Assembly (NCBI RefSeq): GCF_902497775.2
Contig: NZ_OZ024668.1
Span: 3,394,326 to 3,458,325, forward strand
Length of the DNA: 64,000 nt
Direction of reading: 5' to 3'
Source of the DNA: Pseudomonas fluorescens
Lineage (GTDB): Bacteria > Pseudomonadota > Gammaproteobacteria > Pseudomonadales > Pseudomonadaceae
Shown: positions 23,963 through 35,681 of the stretch, one piece after another
Layout: every line of letters begins with the position of its first letter
Numbering within the stretch: the stretch's first letter is position 1
The notes under the pieces: model-generated
Databases searched by the model: none
The model's input: only the letters and a program-made list of their open reading frames with translations
Told to the model about the DNA's origin: nothing
Program-made: the position numbers and the translations under genes

Positions 23963-25109
23963 ACACCACCTCGACGTCGCGCTGGCTGGAGCTGCGCGGG
24001 TTGGTCAGGATGCACGGGTCATCCATGGCGTGCTGGGACAAAAACGGGATGTCGGTCATGCCGACGCCATGCAGGCCGAGGGTTTCGTGAAAGCCCACGG
24101 CACGCTTGAGGTCGATCAGGTGCTCGACCAGGCGCTGGCTGATCTGTTTGTGGCTCAGGCCCCGGCAATCGATACCCAGGGTTTGCGCAATCATCTTGAA
24201 GCGCTCGGGCGCGGCGCTGTAATTGAACGCCACGACATGCTCGACCAGCACTGCGTTGCACAGCCCGTGGGGCAAGTCGAGAAAGCCCCCGAGGCTGTGG
24301 GACATGGCGTGCACGGCACCGAGAATCGCGTTGGAGAACGCCAGGCCTGCCTGCATGCTGCCGAGCATGATCTTCTCGCGCAGGACGATGTCGGCCGGGT
24401 TGGCGATCATCTGCACCAGGTTGCCATTGATCAGGCGCATGGCCTCCAGCGCATGGGGATCGGTCAGCGGCCCATGGCCGGTGGAGACGAACGCCTCGAT
24501 GGCATGCACCAGGGCATCGATGCCGGTACAGGCGGAGAGGAACGGGTCCATGCTCAGGGTGGTTTGCGGGTCGATCAGCGACACATCCGGCACTACCGCC
24601 TTGCTGACGATGGAAAATTTCATGCGCTCCTGCTGGTTGGAGATGATCACGAACTGGGACACGTCGGCGGAGGTGCCGGCGGTAGTCGGGATCAGGATCA
24701 GCGGCGGGCTCGGCACGCGGATGGTATCGACCCCTTCGAACTCGAGAATGTGCCGGCCATGGGCAACCACGATGCCGATACCCTTGGCGCAATCCATGGG
24801 GCTGCCACCGCCAACGGCGACGATCACATCGCACTGTTCGCTGCGGTAGCGCTCGGCGCCGGCCATGACCTCTTCAACCCGAGGGTTGGGCGACACCTCG
24901 GTGTACAGGCAGTAATCGATACCCTGGCCTTGCAGGCTCGCTTCGATGTCGCCGACCCAGCCGGCAGCGATCACGCCGGGGTCGCTGACCAGCAGCACCT
25001 TGCGCGCACCAAAGGTCTTGGCGTAGTTGGCGACATGGTGGCGGCAACCGGCGCCAAAGATGATTTCCGGGGAGACGAACTTGCGCAACTGGCTCAACTT
25101 CGGGCTCAT
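23946..25109 (-). CDS. ercA: Iron-containing alcohol dehydrogenase (ErcA type)
   Basis: A 387-residue NAD-dependent group III alcohol dehydrogenase. NAD contacts are in VGGGSPMDCAKGIG; metal ligands are expected in the FLDLPHGLCNAVLVEHVV region and the later histidines. Start MSPKLSQLRKF at 25109 has AGAGGCG upstream; a 34-codon 5' extension is not family-like. In P. aeruginosa ErcA is needed for normal expression of the ethanol oxidation system although it is not the main ethanol dehydrogenase, so it may have a signalling role. It precedes and overlaps the kinase gene, and follows pqqA and the aldehyde dehydrogenase gene on the same strand. Confidence 0.88.
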   Translation of the reverse strand: MSPKLSQLRKFVSPEIIFGAGCRHHVANYAKTFGARKVLLVSDPGVIAAGWVGDIEASLQGQGIDYCLYTEVSPNPRVEEVMAGAERYRSEQCDVIVAVGGGSPMDCAKGIGIVVAHGRHILEFEGVDTIRVPSPPLILIPTTAGTSADVSQFVIISNQQERMKFSIVSKAVVPDVSLIDPQTTLSMDPFLSACTGIDALVHAIEAFVSTGHGPLTDPHALEAMRLINGNLVQMIANPADIVLREKIMLGSMQAGLAFSNAILGAVHAMSHSLGGFLDLPHGLCNAVLVEHVVAFNYSAAPERFKMIAQTLGIDCRGLSHKQISQRLVEHLIDLKRAVGFHETLGLHGVGMTDIPFLSQHAMDDPCILTNPRSSSQRDVEVVYGEAL

Positions 25110-25233
25110 GGGACGCCTCTGTTCTTGTTGTAATAGCGCCAGCCTAAAGCATCCCGCTTCGATTGCAATCAGACCATCGGCGGGCAGAAACACAAGCGCC
25201 GAGCGCTGCAAGCAGCGACCGGCGCAAGAGGGA

Positions 25234-25305
25234 TCAGCGGTTGGCGAAGTACATGGTCACTTCAAAACCGATACGCAGATCAGTGAACGCAGGCTTTTTC
25301 CACAT
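25234..25305 (-). CDS. pqqA: PQQ precursor peptide PqqA (orphan copy)
   Basis: A 23-codon gene read on the minus strand: [18 protein letters not shown] followed by YFANR. The glutamate and tyrosine that are crosslinked to make pyrroloquinoline quinone lie at positions 15 and 19, in the invariant EVTMY. GAGGA lies about seven bases before the ATG. No pqqB, C, D or E lies next to it; it stands between the aldehyde dehydrogenase and ercA-type genes, so it must use biosynthesis enzymes encoded elsewhere. The match over the whole peptide makes chance implausible. Confidence 0.95.
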   Translation of the reverse strand: MWKKPAFTDLRIGFEVTMYFANR

Positions 25306-25409
25306 AGGTCCATCCTCTTCTGGCACCACAGGATTGCGGTGCCTCTATTAATACACCGTTGCCGGTGCGGTTCGAATGCTACTTTGGGAGCGGTTCTTGC
25401 AGCAGGCCG

Positions 25410-26930
<1,521 letters not shown>

Positions 26931-27131
26931 GGCGACCTCTTGTGGCTGTACAGCTGTCGGAGCGACAGACAGATGGCGCGATGCTAGCCAGCCATGGCGG
27001 TTGCGCGAATCCGTCCTTGGCAGGTGCGTTCTCATCTTTTGGTACAAGCCCGAACAGGTGGTATCCGATTAGTGCCATGAATCGTTCACGGCAGCGTTAG
27101 ATGGCGGTTTCTCACTCGCTGGCCGCTTCCC

Positions 27132-30100
27132 ATGACCCACACCACACCGACCCTGCATCAACAGATAGCCTCCCGCGCCCCCTTGAGTTGCGCCGTCGCC
27201 AAACGCTTTGTCAGTCGCCCCTCGCTGCTGGAAATCGTCAGCGAAGTGCTGATAGAGCAATGGGTTGCCCGGGGCCTTGATATCGCCCACAGCCCGCTGC
27301 GCCTCTACCTGATCAGCCCGGCTACGAGCCGCCACGCACACATTCGCAGCGTGCCGCAGGTGCTGATCGAGCGGTTCTGCCTGCGCCGTACCTTGAACCT
27401 GACCGAAGGCGAGGACTACCTCAGCCCCCTGCCTCTTGCGGATCGCAGCAGCCAACTCGACCTGGACCTGCACACAGTCGAGCAACTGATCAACGAATGC
27501 GCTCCGTGGATCCTCGATCAGTACCAACAAGCACTGGTTGCGTTCTGGGGCGAAAGCAACGCCCACGGTGAGACACCCTGGCAGTGGTATGGCAACTACC
27601 TGCACAAACTGATGAAAGACTCGATCGATCTCGGCCTGCGGGCCGGTACCCTGGATACCCGCCAGGCGGCCACTAGCAGGATCGTCGATGCATTCCCCTG
27701 TCAGCAGGACCGCGCTGCTTTCGGCAACCTGTCGCATCTACGCGTGCAGAGCGTGGCGGTCGACCTGTCCTGCGTGTTGGTCCTGGATGCCGACCTGTCC
27801 AGTGCCCTGCTGATCGAAGATCAGTACAACAATGACCCGCAACAAACCGCCGCGATCCTCTTCACCCTGGTCGGTGCGCTGGTGCCGTTCAAATCCCATG
27901 GGCAGTTTCTCGACTTTCTTGGCCAGAACTGGCCAGCACACCTGCAACACACACCCGCCCGGGTGATCATCAGCCCCTCGCCCGGTTGCGCTTTTGCAGC
28001 CCAGGCCCGCGGCTACCTGCAACAGCAATTGCGGTTGATCGATACCATCGCAGCCAACGCCCGGACAGAGCAACATGCCACGGCGCTGAGCACCGTGCTG
28101 GACCAGGTCACCTCGATGCTCGACCTGTGCACGGCCCAGGAGCTGGTACGCCAGGCAAAAATCAAAGCCTTGTTGCCCGACTGGTTGCTCGGCTCGGACC
28201 TCGCCCTGCGCTACAGCCTGCTGCTGAGCAAGCTGGCTGAATTGAACCTGGACGGCCGGGGCACTTCCTGGCGCGAAGGGATCGAAGCGGTTGAGGTTTA
28301 CGCGTGCCGCCTGCTGGACCAGCGATTGGCGCTCGACCATGCAGACGTCGATTTCAAGGCTGGCGAAATTGAAATCATCAACCATCGGGTGGATGCAACC
28401 GCCATCGGCAACCAGGGCACGGTGATTACCGATGGCACTGTCACGGTAGTGCACTTTTCACTGGCGCAGCTGGCCATCGACAACCTTGGTCTGCTAGCCC
28501 CGGGTCGGGTAATGGTTGAGCACAGCGGTGGCGCCAGATTGCCTGAATGGATGAACGAAACCTACATTCGCACGCTGGTAGGCGAACTGGACATTGGCAG
28601 CCGCTATCCGCAAACACTGCGCCAGCTGCTGCTCGAGCCCGGGCAGCAGCAGCGGCGCCAGGCCCTGTTCACTGCGCAGTTGCAAGTGCAATTGCCGATG
28701 CACGCGCTGGAGTTGCTGCTGCAGGACAAGGCCATCAGCGAAGCCGGCTACAAGGCCGTGGAATGGGTGTTTGCCAATCATGCCGACCTTAGCCCCGACA
28801 ACCACAACGCCGCTGTCCTCAGGCCGCTGGCGCTGATACGCAGCCCCGGCGCTATTGCCGACCCGGTACTCAATGCCTGGCTGATCGAACCCCGCGAGCC
28901 CTGGCAAGGGCCCTGCATGCTCTACCGTCCACTGCACCCGCAGACGCTGCAGGAGTTTGACAATCGTACTGCGCTGTTCGACGCGATCTGCAGCGAAGGG
29001 CCGTTGCAAGACGATATTCTCGATCGCCTGGCACCGGAAGTTCGCCCGCTCTATGCCAAGGGTGGCTTCCTACAGCCACATATCCAGCGCTTTGGACAGG
29101 GTTCCGATTTCGCTCCCCAGACGATCCCGGCGCCGGCCACACTGGCCTTCACCCTGGCCGCAGAGGCACCTGGCACGTTGATCTACCAGGCCTGCGCCCG
29201 TGAGCTGATCGAACAGGCGCAGCGTCAATCAACGACAACCTCGCAAACCCGCTGGAACCGTTGGAAGACCCTCGGCTGGCTGTTGTTCAATACCGTACTG
29301 CCACTGTTCCAGGGCAATGTGGCCAGGATCGGCTGGTTGATCCAGACCGTCGAAAGTACCCAGCATCTGCTCGCCACCGATGCTGGCAAGGACCCTCTGG
29401 ACCATCAACTGGCATTTGTCGATTTGCTCCTGACCATCGCCATGATCATCCTGGTACATGTCGTGCGCCGCGACGATATCACCACGCAGTTGGGCAAGGG
29501 CCTGCCCCTCCAACCGGCCCAGTCGCCCGGTCAAGCAACGCCACTTGCCCCATTTACGCCACTGGCGGATATCGATCTGGATTTCACTTGGTCGCGCCCA
29601 GGTCTTCACCTGTCCAGCGCCCAGAAAGCCGACTTGCAAGGGTTGGCCTCAACGCTGAACGCCTCGACCCTGGGGAGTGCCATTCCTCATGGCGCGCTCA
29701 TGGGGCTGCACCTGCACAATGAATCACTGTGGTTCGTGACCACTGGCCAGGTATTCAAGGTTGTACTCGACCCACTCACGGAGCAGCCGCGTATCGTCGC
29801 CGCAGACGGTACGGAGCGTTTTGGCCCGTGGCTGCGCAAGGACGAGGCGGGGCGCTGGACGCTCGACCTGCGCTTGCGCCTGCAAGGAGGCATGCCTCTG
29901 CGCCAGCGGCTCAAGTCGGTCAACGATCCGCAAAGGGTCCTCGAACTGGACAACAACCTCCGGGAGCAGCAAGCCAGCGCGATAACCCGGGAACGCAACT
30001 TCCAGACCTTCGTCACCAACCACATCAACGACCAGACTCCAGCCCTCACCCTGTACGCCTACGTAACCAAGCTGGAGCAGTTCGCCACATTCTGGGAGGA

Positions 30101-31727
30101 CCATCTGAACACGCTCGAGCAGCGCAATGAGATTCGCGTACTCAAGGGTTACAAGCTGGCTCGGGCCAAGGCGTTGCGCGGCCGGGCACGCTGCGTTCAA
30201 TCGATCCTTGCCACGGTCAACAACCTGCACAAACCACTGCGCCAGCGTTTCAAGGCGCTGGTCCGCAGCACCCACGGCAAGCTCCCGCCAGAGCAGGAAG
30301 CGAGTGCGCCACCTGAACACATTCGCCTGATGGACGAGATGGAACCGTTGATCGCCAAGATGATCGACAACACCCTGACACTCAGCAGCGTGCAGCTTGA
30401 GCTGCACAAACTGGCCAGCGCCCAGCATCCGGAGATTCAACTGCTGGAGCTTTCGGTCAAGCAGTTCGAACCCCAACCCTGGTCAAAGCTTTACTGGCAT
30501 ACCCTGCGCTGCGAACTGCTGAACAACCGCCTGCGGCTGAGCCTGGACGATGACACCAGCGAAGATGCCGACTACTGGCTCGAACGCAGCTGGGGCAACC
30601 TGGAACACGGTCTGGTTCAACGCATGAGCCTGCATCACCTCGCCGAGCCTCCGGCGGAAGTACGCGCACGCCTGCTCGACACCATCGCCAACCATTTCCG
30701 TGCCGCCCTGCGCCAGCTTGGCAACCTCAAGCCATTGCTGACCGAAGCCGCAGCGCAAGGCGTGCTGGAGCGGCTGAATTCCGATGCCGCATTGTTGCTG
30801 CGCGAAACCCAGTCCGATCTTGACGAGTATCCACAATCACTGCTCGAACACAGTAGTGTGCGCCAATTGCACAACCAGGTACCCGGCCTGATCGAGACGG
30901 CGGATCAGGGGCTGGTCCTCGGCACGCCGCGGGCCGACAACGCCGACATCGTCGATGTGCGCAACCCGCAAGATCAAACCACGTCGGCGTCCTACCAGAG
31001 AGATGCCAACAGCGACGCCTGGTTACCGGTGGAACCGGGACTGCCCGCACAGCCCGTAGCCGAGAGTGCGCCGACGACCGCATCGTTGGGTACATTGATC
31101 AGCCACGGTGCCCGTCTGGCGGCCCAGGCCAGGGAAGAAATCAGCCGGTTGAGCGCGCTGCGCACCGATACCTATCTGCCGATCGAGTTCGAGGAAATCC
31201 TGCAACGGCGCAAGCGACCTGTCGAGGCTCAAGGTCAAGCCATCGAGCAGGCGCTAAGCCGTCTGAACCTGACGGACCAGGCCGAGGACGGTGCCGATGC
31301 AGCGCTGCAGATTCGTCAGCTGGATGAACTGGCCGGCGACCTTGACCAGGCGGCGGCGAAGCTGCGGACCCAGGCGGCACTGGTACAGTCGCCAAGCATG
31401 GATGAACTGATCTACCTGCTAGGCAAACAACAGGTCAGGATCCAGGCCCTGGGTCGGCGCAAACTGTTGGCGAAAAATCGCAAATGGCCCCGGGATTACC
31501 TTGACGAGTACGTCATCCTGCATGACAACCGGCCACTGTGGTATGCCCACTTTCACTACAGTGCTGCCGATACGCCCAAGGACAGTTTCACTGCCGGGCA
31601 CCTGAAGCTGGCCAGCCAACGCTACGAGCGCGGCCCCTACCGTGTCGAGGCGAACGGCTCACGCACCGTCGTTCAGCGCGGGCCTATCACCCTGGCCCAG
31701 GCACGGTGCTGGTTCCTGACGTTGTAA
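27132..31727 (+). CDS. Giant DUF6543 (dermonecrotic toxin domain) family protein
   Basis: A 1531-residue protein of the large pseudomonad family annotated as 'dermonecrotic toxin domain-containing'. There is no N-terminal signal peptide. Residues about 710-780 hold two hydrophobic segments (LGWLLFNTVLPLF, then FVDLLLTIAMIILVHVV), placed as in other DUF6543 proteins. Long helical regions follow, and the C-terminus has a conserved-looking end domain (WYAHFHY, YERGPYRVEANG, ITLAQARCWF). I see no LRR or NEL domain here, unlike the other giant protein at 37459-41982. Transcribed alone, converging on the fad operon. The toxic activity is inferred from the family name, not shown by a catalytic motif. 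Confidence 0.8.
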   Translation: MTHTTPTLHQQIASRAPLSCAVAKRFVSRPSLLEIVSEVLIEQWVARGLDIAHSPLRLYLISPATSRHAHIRSVPQVLIERFCLRRTLNLTEGEDYLSPLPLADRSSQLDLDLHTVEQLINECAPWILDQYQQALVAFWGESNAHGETPWQWYGNYLHKLMKDSIDLGLRAGTLDTRQAATSRIVDAFPCQQDRAAFGNLSHLRVQSVAVDLSCVLVLDADLSSALLIEDQYNNDPQQTAAILFTLVGALVPFKSHGQFLDFLGQNWPAHLQHTPARVIISPSPGCAFAAQARGYLQQQLRLIDTIAANARTEQHATALSTVLDQVTSMLDLCTAQELVRQAKIKALLPDWLLGSDLALRYSLLLSKLAELNLDGRGTSWREGIEAVEVYACRLLDQRLALDHADVDFKAGEIEIINHRVDATAIGNQGTVITDGTVTVVHFSLAQLAIDNLGLLAPGRVMVEHSGGARLPEWMNETYIRTLVGELDIGSRYPQTLRQLLLEPGQQQRRQALFTAQLQVQLPMHALELLLQDKAISEAGYKAVEWVFANHADLSPDNHNAAVLRPLALIRSPGAIADPVLNAWLIEPREPWQGPCMLYRPLHPQTLQEFDNRTALFDAICSEGPLQDDILDRLAPEVRPLYAKGGFLQPHIQRFGQGSDFAPQTIPAPATLAFTLAAEAPGTLIYQACARELIEQAQRQSTTTSQTRWNRWKTLGWLLFNTVLPLFQGNVARIGWLIQTVESTQHLLATDAGKDPLDHQLAFVDLLLTIAMIILVHVVRRDDITTQLGKGLPLQPAQSPGQATPLAPFTPLADIDLDFTWSRPGLHLSSAQKADLQGLASTLNASTLGSAIPHGALMGLHLHNESLWFVTTGQVFKVVLDPLTEQPRIVAADGTERFGPWLRKDEAGRWTLDLRLRLQGGMPLRQRLKSVNDPQRVLELDNNLREQQASAITRERNFQTFVTNHINDQTPALTLYAYVTKLEQFATFWEDHLNTLEQRNEIRVLKGYKLARAKALRGRARCVQSILATVNNLHKPLRQRFKALVRSTHGKLPPEQEASAPPEHIRLMDEMEPLIAKMIDNTLTLSSVQLELHKLASAQHPEIQLLELSVKQFEPQPWSKLYWHTLRCELLNNRLRLSLDDDTSEDADYWLERSWGNLEHGLVQRMSLHHLAEPPAEVRARLLDTIANHFRAALRQLGNLKPLLTEAAAQGVLERLNSDAALLLRETQSDLDEYPQSLLEHSSVRQLHNQVPGLIETADQGLVLGTPRADNADIVDVRNPQDQTTSASYQRDANSDAWLPVEPGLPAQPVAESAPTTASLGTLISHGARLAAQAREEISRLSALRTDTYLPIEFEEILQRRKRPVEAQGQAIEQALSRLNLTDQAEDGADAALQIRQLDELAGDLDQAAAKLRTQAALVQSPSMDELIYLLGKQQVRIQALGRRKLLAKNRKWPRDYLDEYVILHDNRPLWYAHFHYSAADTPKDSFTAGHLKLASQRYERGPYRVEANGSRTVVQRGPITLAQARCWFLTL

Positions 31728-31736
31728 ATGCCGCGT

Positions 31737-31760
31737 CCGGGCGCAGCACGCTGCGCCCGG
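31737..31760. terminator. GC-rich hairpin between convergent genes
   Basis: CCGGGCGCAG and CTGCGCCCGG form a 10-base stem with loop CACG, just after the giant gene and before the 3' end of the enoyl-CoA hydratase gene. No T-run follows on either strand, so termination is probable but not certain. Confidence 0.5.
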
Positions 31761-31766
31761 CAACTC

Positions 31767-32540
31767 TCAGCGGTTCTTGAACTGCGCCTCGCGCTTGGCG
31801 ATGAACGCCGCCATGCCCTCCTTCTGGTCTTCGGTGGCGAAGGCGGCGTGGAACACCCGGCGTTCGAAACGCACGCCTTCGGCCAGGTTGACCTCGAAGG
31901 CGCGGTTGACGCTCTCCTTGACCATCATGGTCATCGGGATCGATTTGCTGGCGATGGTCGCAGCTACTTTCAACGCTTCTTCAATCAGCTCGGCCTGCGG
32001 TACCACCCGTGCCACCAGGCCAGAGCGTTCGGCCTCCTCGGCACCCATCAGGCGGCCGCTAAGGCACAGTTCCATGGCCTTGGCCTTGCCCACGGCGCGG
32101 GTCAGGCGCTGGGTGCCGCCCATGCCCGGCAGCACGCCGAGGTTGATTTCCGGCTGGCCGAACTTGGCGTTGTCGGCGGCGAGGATGAAGTCGCACATCA
32201 TTGCCAGCTCGCAACCACCGCCCAAGGCAAAGCCCGAGACTGCGGCGATGATCGGCTTGCGTCGATTGGCAATGCGATCGGCGTCGCTGAACAGGTCGTC
32301 GACGTAGATCTGCGGGTAGCGCAGGTCAGCCATTTCCTTGATGTCGGCACCGGCGGCGAAGGCCTTGGCCGAACCTGTCAGCACCACGCAACCGATGTTC
32401 GGGTCGGCTTCGAGCTGGTCCAGGGCCTGGTTGATCTCGCCGACGATCTGCGCGTTAAGCGCGTTGAGCGCCTGGGGGCGGTTGAGGGTGATCAGGCCGA
32501 CCTTGCCGTGGATGTCCAACAGGATGGTTTCAAATGACAT
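31767..32540 (-). CDS. fadB1x: Enoyl-CoA hydratase (fadB1x type)
   Basis: A 257-residue crotonase-family enzyme. The oxyanion-hole segment [11 protein letters not shown] and the two catalytic glutamates (GGCELAMM and GQPEINLG) are present, as in true hydratases. Start MSFETI at 32540 with GGGAG upstream. Last gene of a five-gene operon in the order synthetase, dehydrogenase, thiolase, acyl-CoA dehydrogenase, hydratase, which matches PP_2213-PP_2217 of P. putida, used for short-chain acids. Hydrates short 2-enoyl-CoA such as crotonyl- or tiglyl-CoA. Confidence 0.92.
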   Translation of the reverse strand: MSFETILLDIHGKVGLITLNRPQALNALNAQIVGEINQALDQLEADPNIGCVVLTGSAKAFAAGADIKEMADLRYPQIYVDDLFSDADRIANRRKPIIAAVSGFALGGGCELAMMCDFILAADNAKFGQPEINLGVLPGMGGTQRLTRAVGKAKAMELCLSGRLMGAEEAERSGLVARVVPQAELIEEALKVAATIASKSIPMTMMVKESVNRAFEVNLAEGVRFERRVFHAAFATEDQKEGMAAFIAKREAQFKNR

Positions 32541-32554
32541 GCAAGCTGCTCCCT

Positions 32555-33682
32555 TCAAAGATTGCGCGCAATGACCATGCGCTGAATATCGCTGGTGCCT
32601 TCGTAGATCTGGCAGACCCGCACATCGCGATAGATGCGCTCCAGCGGAAAGTCGCTCAGATAGCCATAACCGCCGAGGGTCTGCAAGGCATCCGAACAGA
32701 CCTTTTCGGCCATTTCCGAGGCAAAAAGCTTGGCCATCGATGCTTCGACCAACGCCGGACGCCCGGCATCGCGCAGCGCCGCGGCATGCAGCACCATCTG
32801 CCGGGCCACGGCAACGCGGGTGGCCATGTCGGCCAGGCGGAAGGCCACGGCCTGGTGTTCGATCAGCGGTTTACCAAAGCTTTCGCGCTCGCGGGCATAG
32901 TCGCGTGCTACCTCAAAGGCGGCGCGAGCCATACCCACCGATTGCGAGGCGATGCCGATGCGCCCGCCTTCGAGGTTGGCCAAGGCGATCTTGTAGCCTT
33001 CGCCCTCCTCGCCCAGGCGGTTGGCTACCGGAACGCGAACATTTTCGAAGACGATCTGGCAGGTGTCGGAGGCGTGCTGGCCGAGCTTGTCCTCGACCCG
33101 CGCCACCTGATATCCCGGTGAGTCGGTCGGCACGATAAAGGCACTGATGCCACGCTTGCCAGCCTCGGGGTCGGTCACGGCAAACACGATCACCACGCCG
33201 GCGTTCTGCCCGGAAGTAATGAACTGTTTGCAACCATTGAGCACGTAGTGATCACCATCACGCCGGGCGCGGGTCTTCAGGCTGCTGGCATCGGAGCCAG
33301 CCTGTGGCTCGGTCAGGGCAAAGGCGCCGAGCATCGCGCCGCTGGCCAGGGGCGTGAGAAATTGCTGCTTTTGTTGCTCGGTGCCGAACTTGAGGATCGG
33401 TACGCAGCCTACCGAGTTGTGCACACTCATGATGGTCGAGCAGGCGCCATCGCCGGCGGCGATTTCTTCCAGGGCCATGGCGTAGGCGACATAACCGGTA
33501 TCGCTGCCGCCCCACTGCTCCGGCACCAGCATACCGAACAGGCCCAGTTCGGCCATCTCCTGGATGGCCTCCTTGGGGAAGCGGTGTTCACGGTCCCACT
33601 GCTCGGCAAACGGGCGCAGGCGCTCCTGGGCGAACTGGCGGACGGCGTCGCTGATTTGCTGTTGTTCGTCATTGATTAGCAT
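32555..33682 (-). CDS. Short-chain acyl-CoA dehydrogenase
   Basis: A 375-residue flavoprotein. FAD/substrate motifs: [25 protein letters not shown] and the C-terminal [20 protein letters not shown]; the catalytic Glu is in [12 protein letters not shown]. Position of that Glu fits butyryl-, isobutyryl- or 2-methylbutyryl-CoA dehydrogenases rather than isovaleryl-CoA types. Start MLINDEQQQ at 33682 has GAGGTG upstream. Eight bases after the thiolase gene, fourteen before the hydratase gene. Passes electrons to ETF. Confidence 0.92.
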   Translation of the reverse strand: MLINDEQQQISDAVRQFAQERLRPFAEQWDREHRFPKEAIQEMAELGLFGMLVPEQWGGSDTGYVAYAMALEEIAAGDGACSTIMSVHNSVGCVPILKFGTEQQKQQFLTPLASGAMLGAFALTEPQAGSDASSLKTRARRDGDHYVLNGCKQFITSGQNAGVVIVFAVTDPEAGKRGISAFIVPTDSPGYQVARVEDKLGQHASDTCQIVFENVRVPVANRLGEEGEGYKIALANLEGGRIGIASQSVGMARAAFEVARDYARERESFGKPLIEHQAVAFRLADMATRVAVARQMVLHAAALRDAGRPALVEASMAKLFASEMAEKVCSDALQTLGGYGYLSDFPLERIYRDVRVCQIYEGTSDIQRMVIARNL

Positions 33683-33690
33683 GGTGCACC

Positions 33691-34884
33691 TCAGTACAGA
33701 CACTCGACGGCCATGGCCGTGGCTTCACCGCCGCCGATGCAGATGGCCGCAATACCGCGATGCAAGCCTTTCTGGCGCAGGGCCGCGAGCAAGGTGACCA
33801 GGATCCGCGCGCCCGACGCACCGATCGGGTGGCCCAGGGCGCAGGCGCCGCCATGCACGTTGACCTTGTCGTGCGGCAGGTCCAGGTGCTTCATCGCCGC
33901 CAGGGTGACCACGGCAAAGGCTTCGTTGATCTCGAACAGATCGACTTCGGCCAGGTTCCAGCCGGTGCGTTTGATCAGCTTGTCGATGGCGCCGATCGGC
34001 GCGCTGGGGAACAGCGCCGGGGTATCGGCGAACGCGGCATGGCCATGAATCACCGCCAACGGCTTCAGGCCTTGCTTTTCGGCCTGCGAGCGACGCATCA
34101 GCACCAGCGCTGCAGCGCCATCGGAAATCGAGCTGGAGTTGGCTGCGGTCACCGTACCGCCATCGCGGAACGCCGGCTTGAGCTGCGCAATCTTGTCCAG
34201 GCGCGCCTTGGGCGGCTGCTCGTCGTCGCTGATCAGGCGCTGGGTCTTGCCTTCGGTGACTTCGACCGGAACGATCTCGCTGGCAAAGCTGCCATCCTTG
34301 ATCGCCTGCTGGGCGCGGGTCAGCGAAGCAATGGCGAAGTCGTCCTGCTGCTGGCGAGTAAAACCGTTGTGCTCGGCGCAGTCTTCGGCAAAGGTGCCCA
34401 TCAGGCGGCCCTTGTCGTAGGCGTCTTCCAGGCCGTCGAAGAACATGTGGTCGATAATCTTGCCGTGGCCCATGCGATAGCCGCTGCGGGCCTTGTCCAG
34501 CAGGTATGGGGCGTTGGACATGCTCTCCATGCCGCCGGCCACCACCACATCGGCGCTGCCGGCCAGCAGCAGGTCATGGGCCATGATCGCCGCCTGCATC
34601 CCTGAGCCGCACATCTTGTTCAGGGTGGTGCAGGTGGTGCCCTTGTTCAGGCCGGCACCCAGGGCCGCCTGGCGCGCTGGCGCCTGGCCGAGGCCCGCGG
34701 GCAATACGCAGCCGAACAGCACTTGTTCGACGCTGTCCGGGGCAACACCGGCACGCTCGACTGCCGCACGGATGGCAGCAGCGCCCAGTTGTGGTGCGGT
34801 CAGGCTTTTCAGGTCGCCCTGCAGGCCGCCCATGGGCGTGCGCACGGCGCTGACGATTACGATCGGATCATTGGCGAGGGTCAT
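33691..34884 (-). CDS. fadAx: Acetyl-CoA C-acyltransferase (thiolase, fadAx type)
   Basis: A 397-residue thiolase. The nucleophilic cysteine is in [11 protein letters not shown], the histidine in [17 protein letters not shown], and the second cysteine in ICIGGGEA. Cleaves 3-ketoacyl-CoA to acetyl-CoA plus a shortened acyl-CoA (propionyl-CoA if the substrate is 2-methylacetoacetyl-CoA). Third gene of the operon, between the short-chain dehydrogenase and the acyl-CoA dehydrogenase. Confidence 0.93.
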   Translation of the reverse strand: MTLANDPIVIVSAVRTPMGGLQGDLKSLTAPQLGAAAIRAAVERAGVAPDSVEQVLFGCVLPAGLGQAPARQAALGAGLNKGTTCTTLNKMCGSGMQAAIMAHDLLLAGSADVVVAGGMESMSNAPYLLDKARSGYRMGHGKIIDHMFFDGLEDAYDKGRLMGTFAEDCAEHNGFTRQQQDDFAIASLTRAQQAIKDGSFASEIVPVEVTEGKTQRLISDDEQPPKARLDKIAQLKPAFRDGGTVTAANSSSISDGAAALVLMRRSQAEKQGLKPLAVIHGHAAFADTPALFPSAPIGAIDKLIKRTGWNLAEVDLFEINEAFAVVTLAAMKHLDLPHDKVNVHGGACALGHPIGASGARILVTLLAALRQKGLHRGIAAICIGGGEATAMAVECLY

Positions 34885-34901
34885 GTTCTGTACTCCGAAA
34901 A

Positions 34902-35669
34902 TTACTTGGCAGCCATGCGCAAGGCACCGTCGAGACGGATCACCTCACCGTTGAGCATGCTGTTTTCAATGATGTGGCGGGCCAGCGCGGCGTATTCCTG
35001 CGGGCGGCCCAGGCGAGGTGGAAACGGTACGCCGGCGGCCAGCGAGTCACGCACTTCCTGGGTCATGCCGGCCATCATCGGGGTTTCAAAAATGCCTGGG
35101 GCGATGGTCATCACACGGATGCCGAAGCGCGCCAGTTCACGGGCCGCCGGCAAGGTCAGGCTGGCGATCGCGCCCTTGGAAGCGGCGTAGGCGGCCTGGC
35201 CGATCTGGCCGTCGTAGGCGGCGATCGAGGCCGTATTGATGATCACCCCGCGCTCACCGTCAGCGCCCGCCTCGCCTTCGGCCATGGCCGCTGCAGCCAG
35301 GCGCAGCAGGTTGAAACTGCCGATCAGGTTGACGTTGATCACCCGGCTGAAACTTTCCAGGCCATGTGGGCCGTTCTTGCCCAGGACCTTTTCGGCGCCG
35401 ACGATACCGGCGCAATTGATCAGGCCGTGGAGGCTGCCAAAAGCAGCAACGGCAGCATCGACTGCGGCCTTGGCGGCGGCTTCCTGGCTGATATCGGCCA
35501 CTGCAAAGTGCGCCTTGCCCCCCAGCTCCCGGGCTTTGGCGGCGACCGCCTCGGCATTGAGGTCGACCAGCATTACCTGGGCTCCGGCCTCGATGAGCAT
35601 CTGTGCGGTGGCGGCGCCCAAGCCCGAAGCTGCGCCGCTGACGATAAAGTTCTTGTTGGCAATCTGCAT
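34902..35669 (-). CDS. fadB2x: 3-hydroxyacyl-CoA dehydrogenase type II (SDR family, fadB2x type)
   Basis: A 255-residue short-chain dehydrogenase: NAD-binding [11 protein letters not shown], catalytic Ser in [10 protein letters not shown] and YxxxK as YAASK. The extended insertion around [20 protein letters not shown] is typical of the HSD10 / 2-methyl-3-hydroxybutyryl-CoA dehydrogenase group. Oxidises short 3-hydroxyacyl-CoA. Second gene of the operon. Confidence 0.92.
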   Translation of the reverse strand: MQIANKNFIVSGAASGLGAATAQMLIEAGAQVMLVDLNAEAVAAKARELGGKAHFAVADISQEAAAKAAVDAAVAAFGSLHGLINCAGIVGAEKVLGKNGPHGLESFSRVINVNLIGSFNLLRLAAAAMAEGEAGADGERGVIINTASIAAYDGQIGQAAYAASKGAIASLTLPAARELARFGIRVMTIAPGIFETPMMAGMTQEVRDSLAAGVPFPPRLGRPQEYAALARHIIENSMLNGEVIRLDGALRMAAK

Positions 35670-35681
35670 GATGGTCGTTCC

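Noticed and set aside
25306..25409. A pqqD-like gene expected by memory of P. putida near ercA
   Set aside because: The gap is too short and holds no such frame; only pqqA is present.
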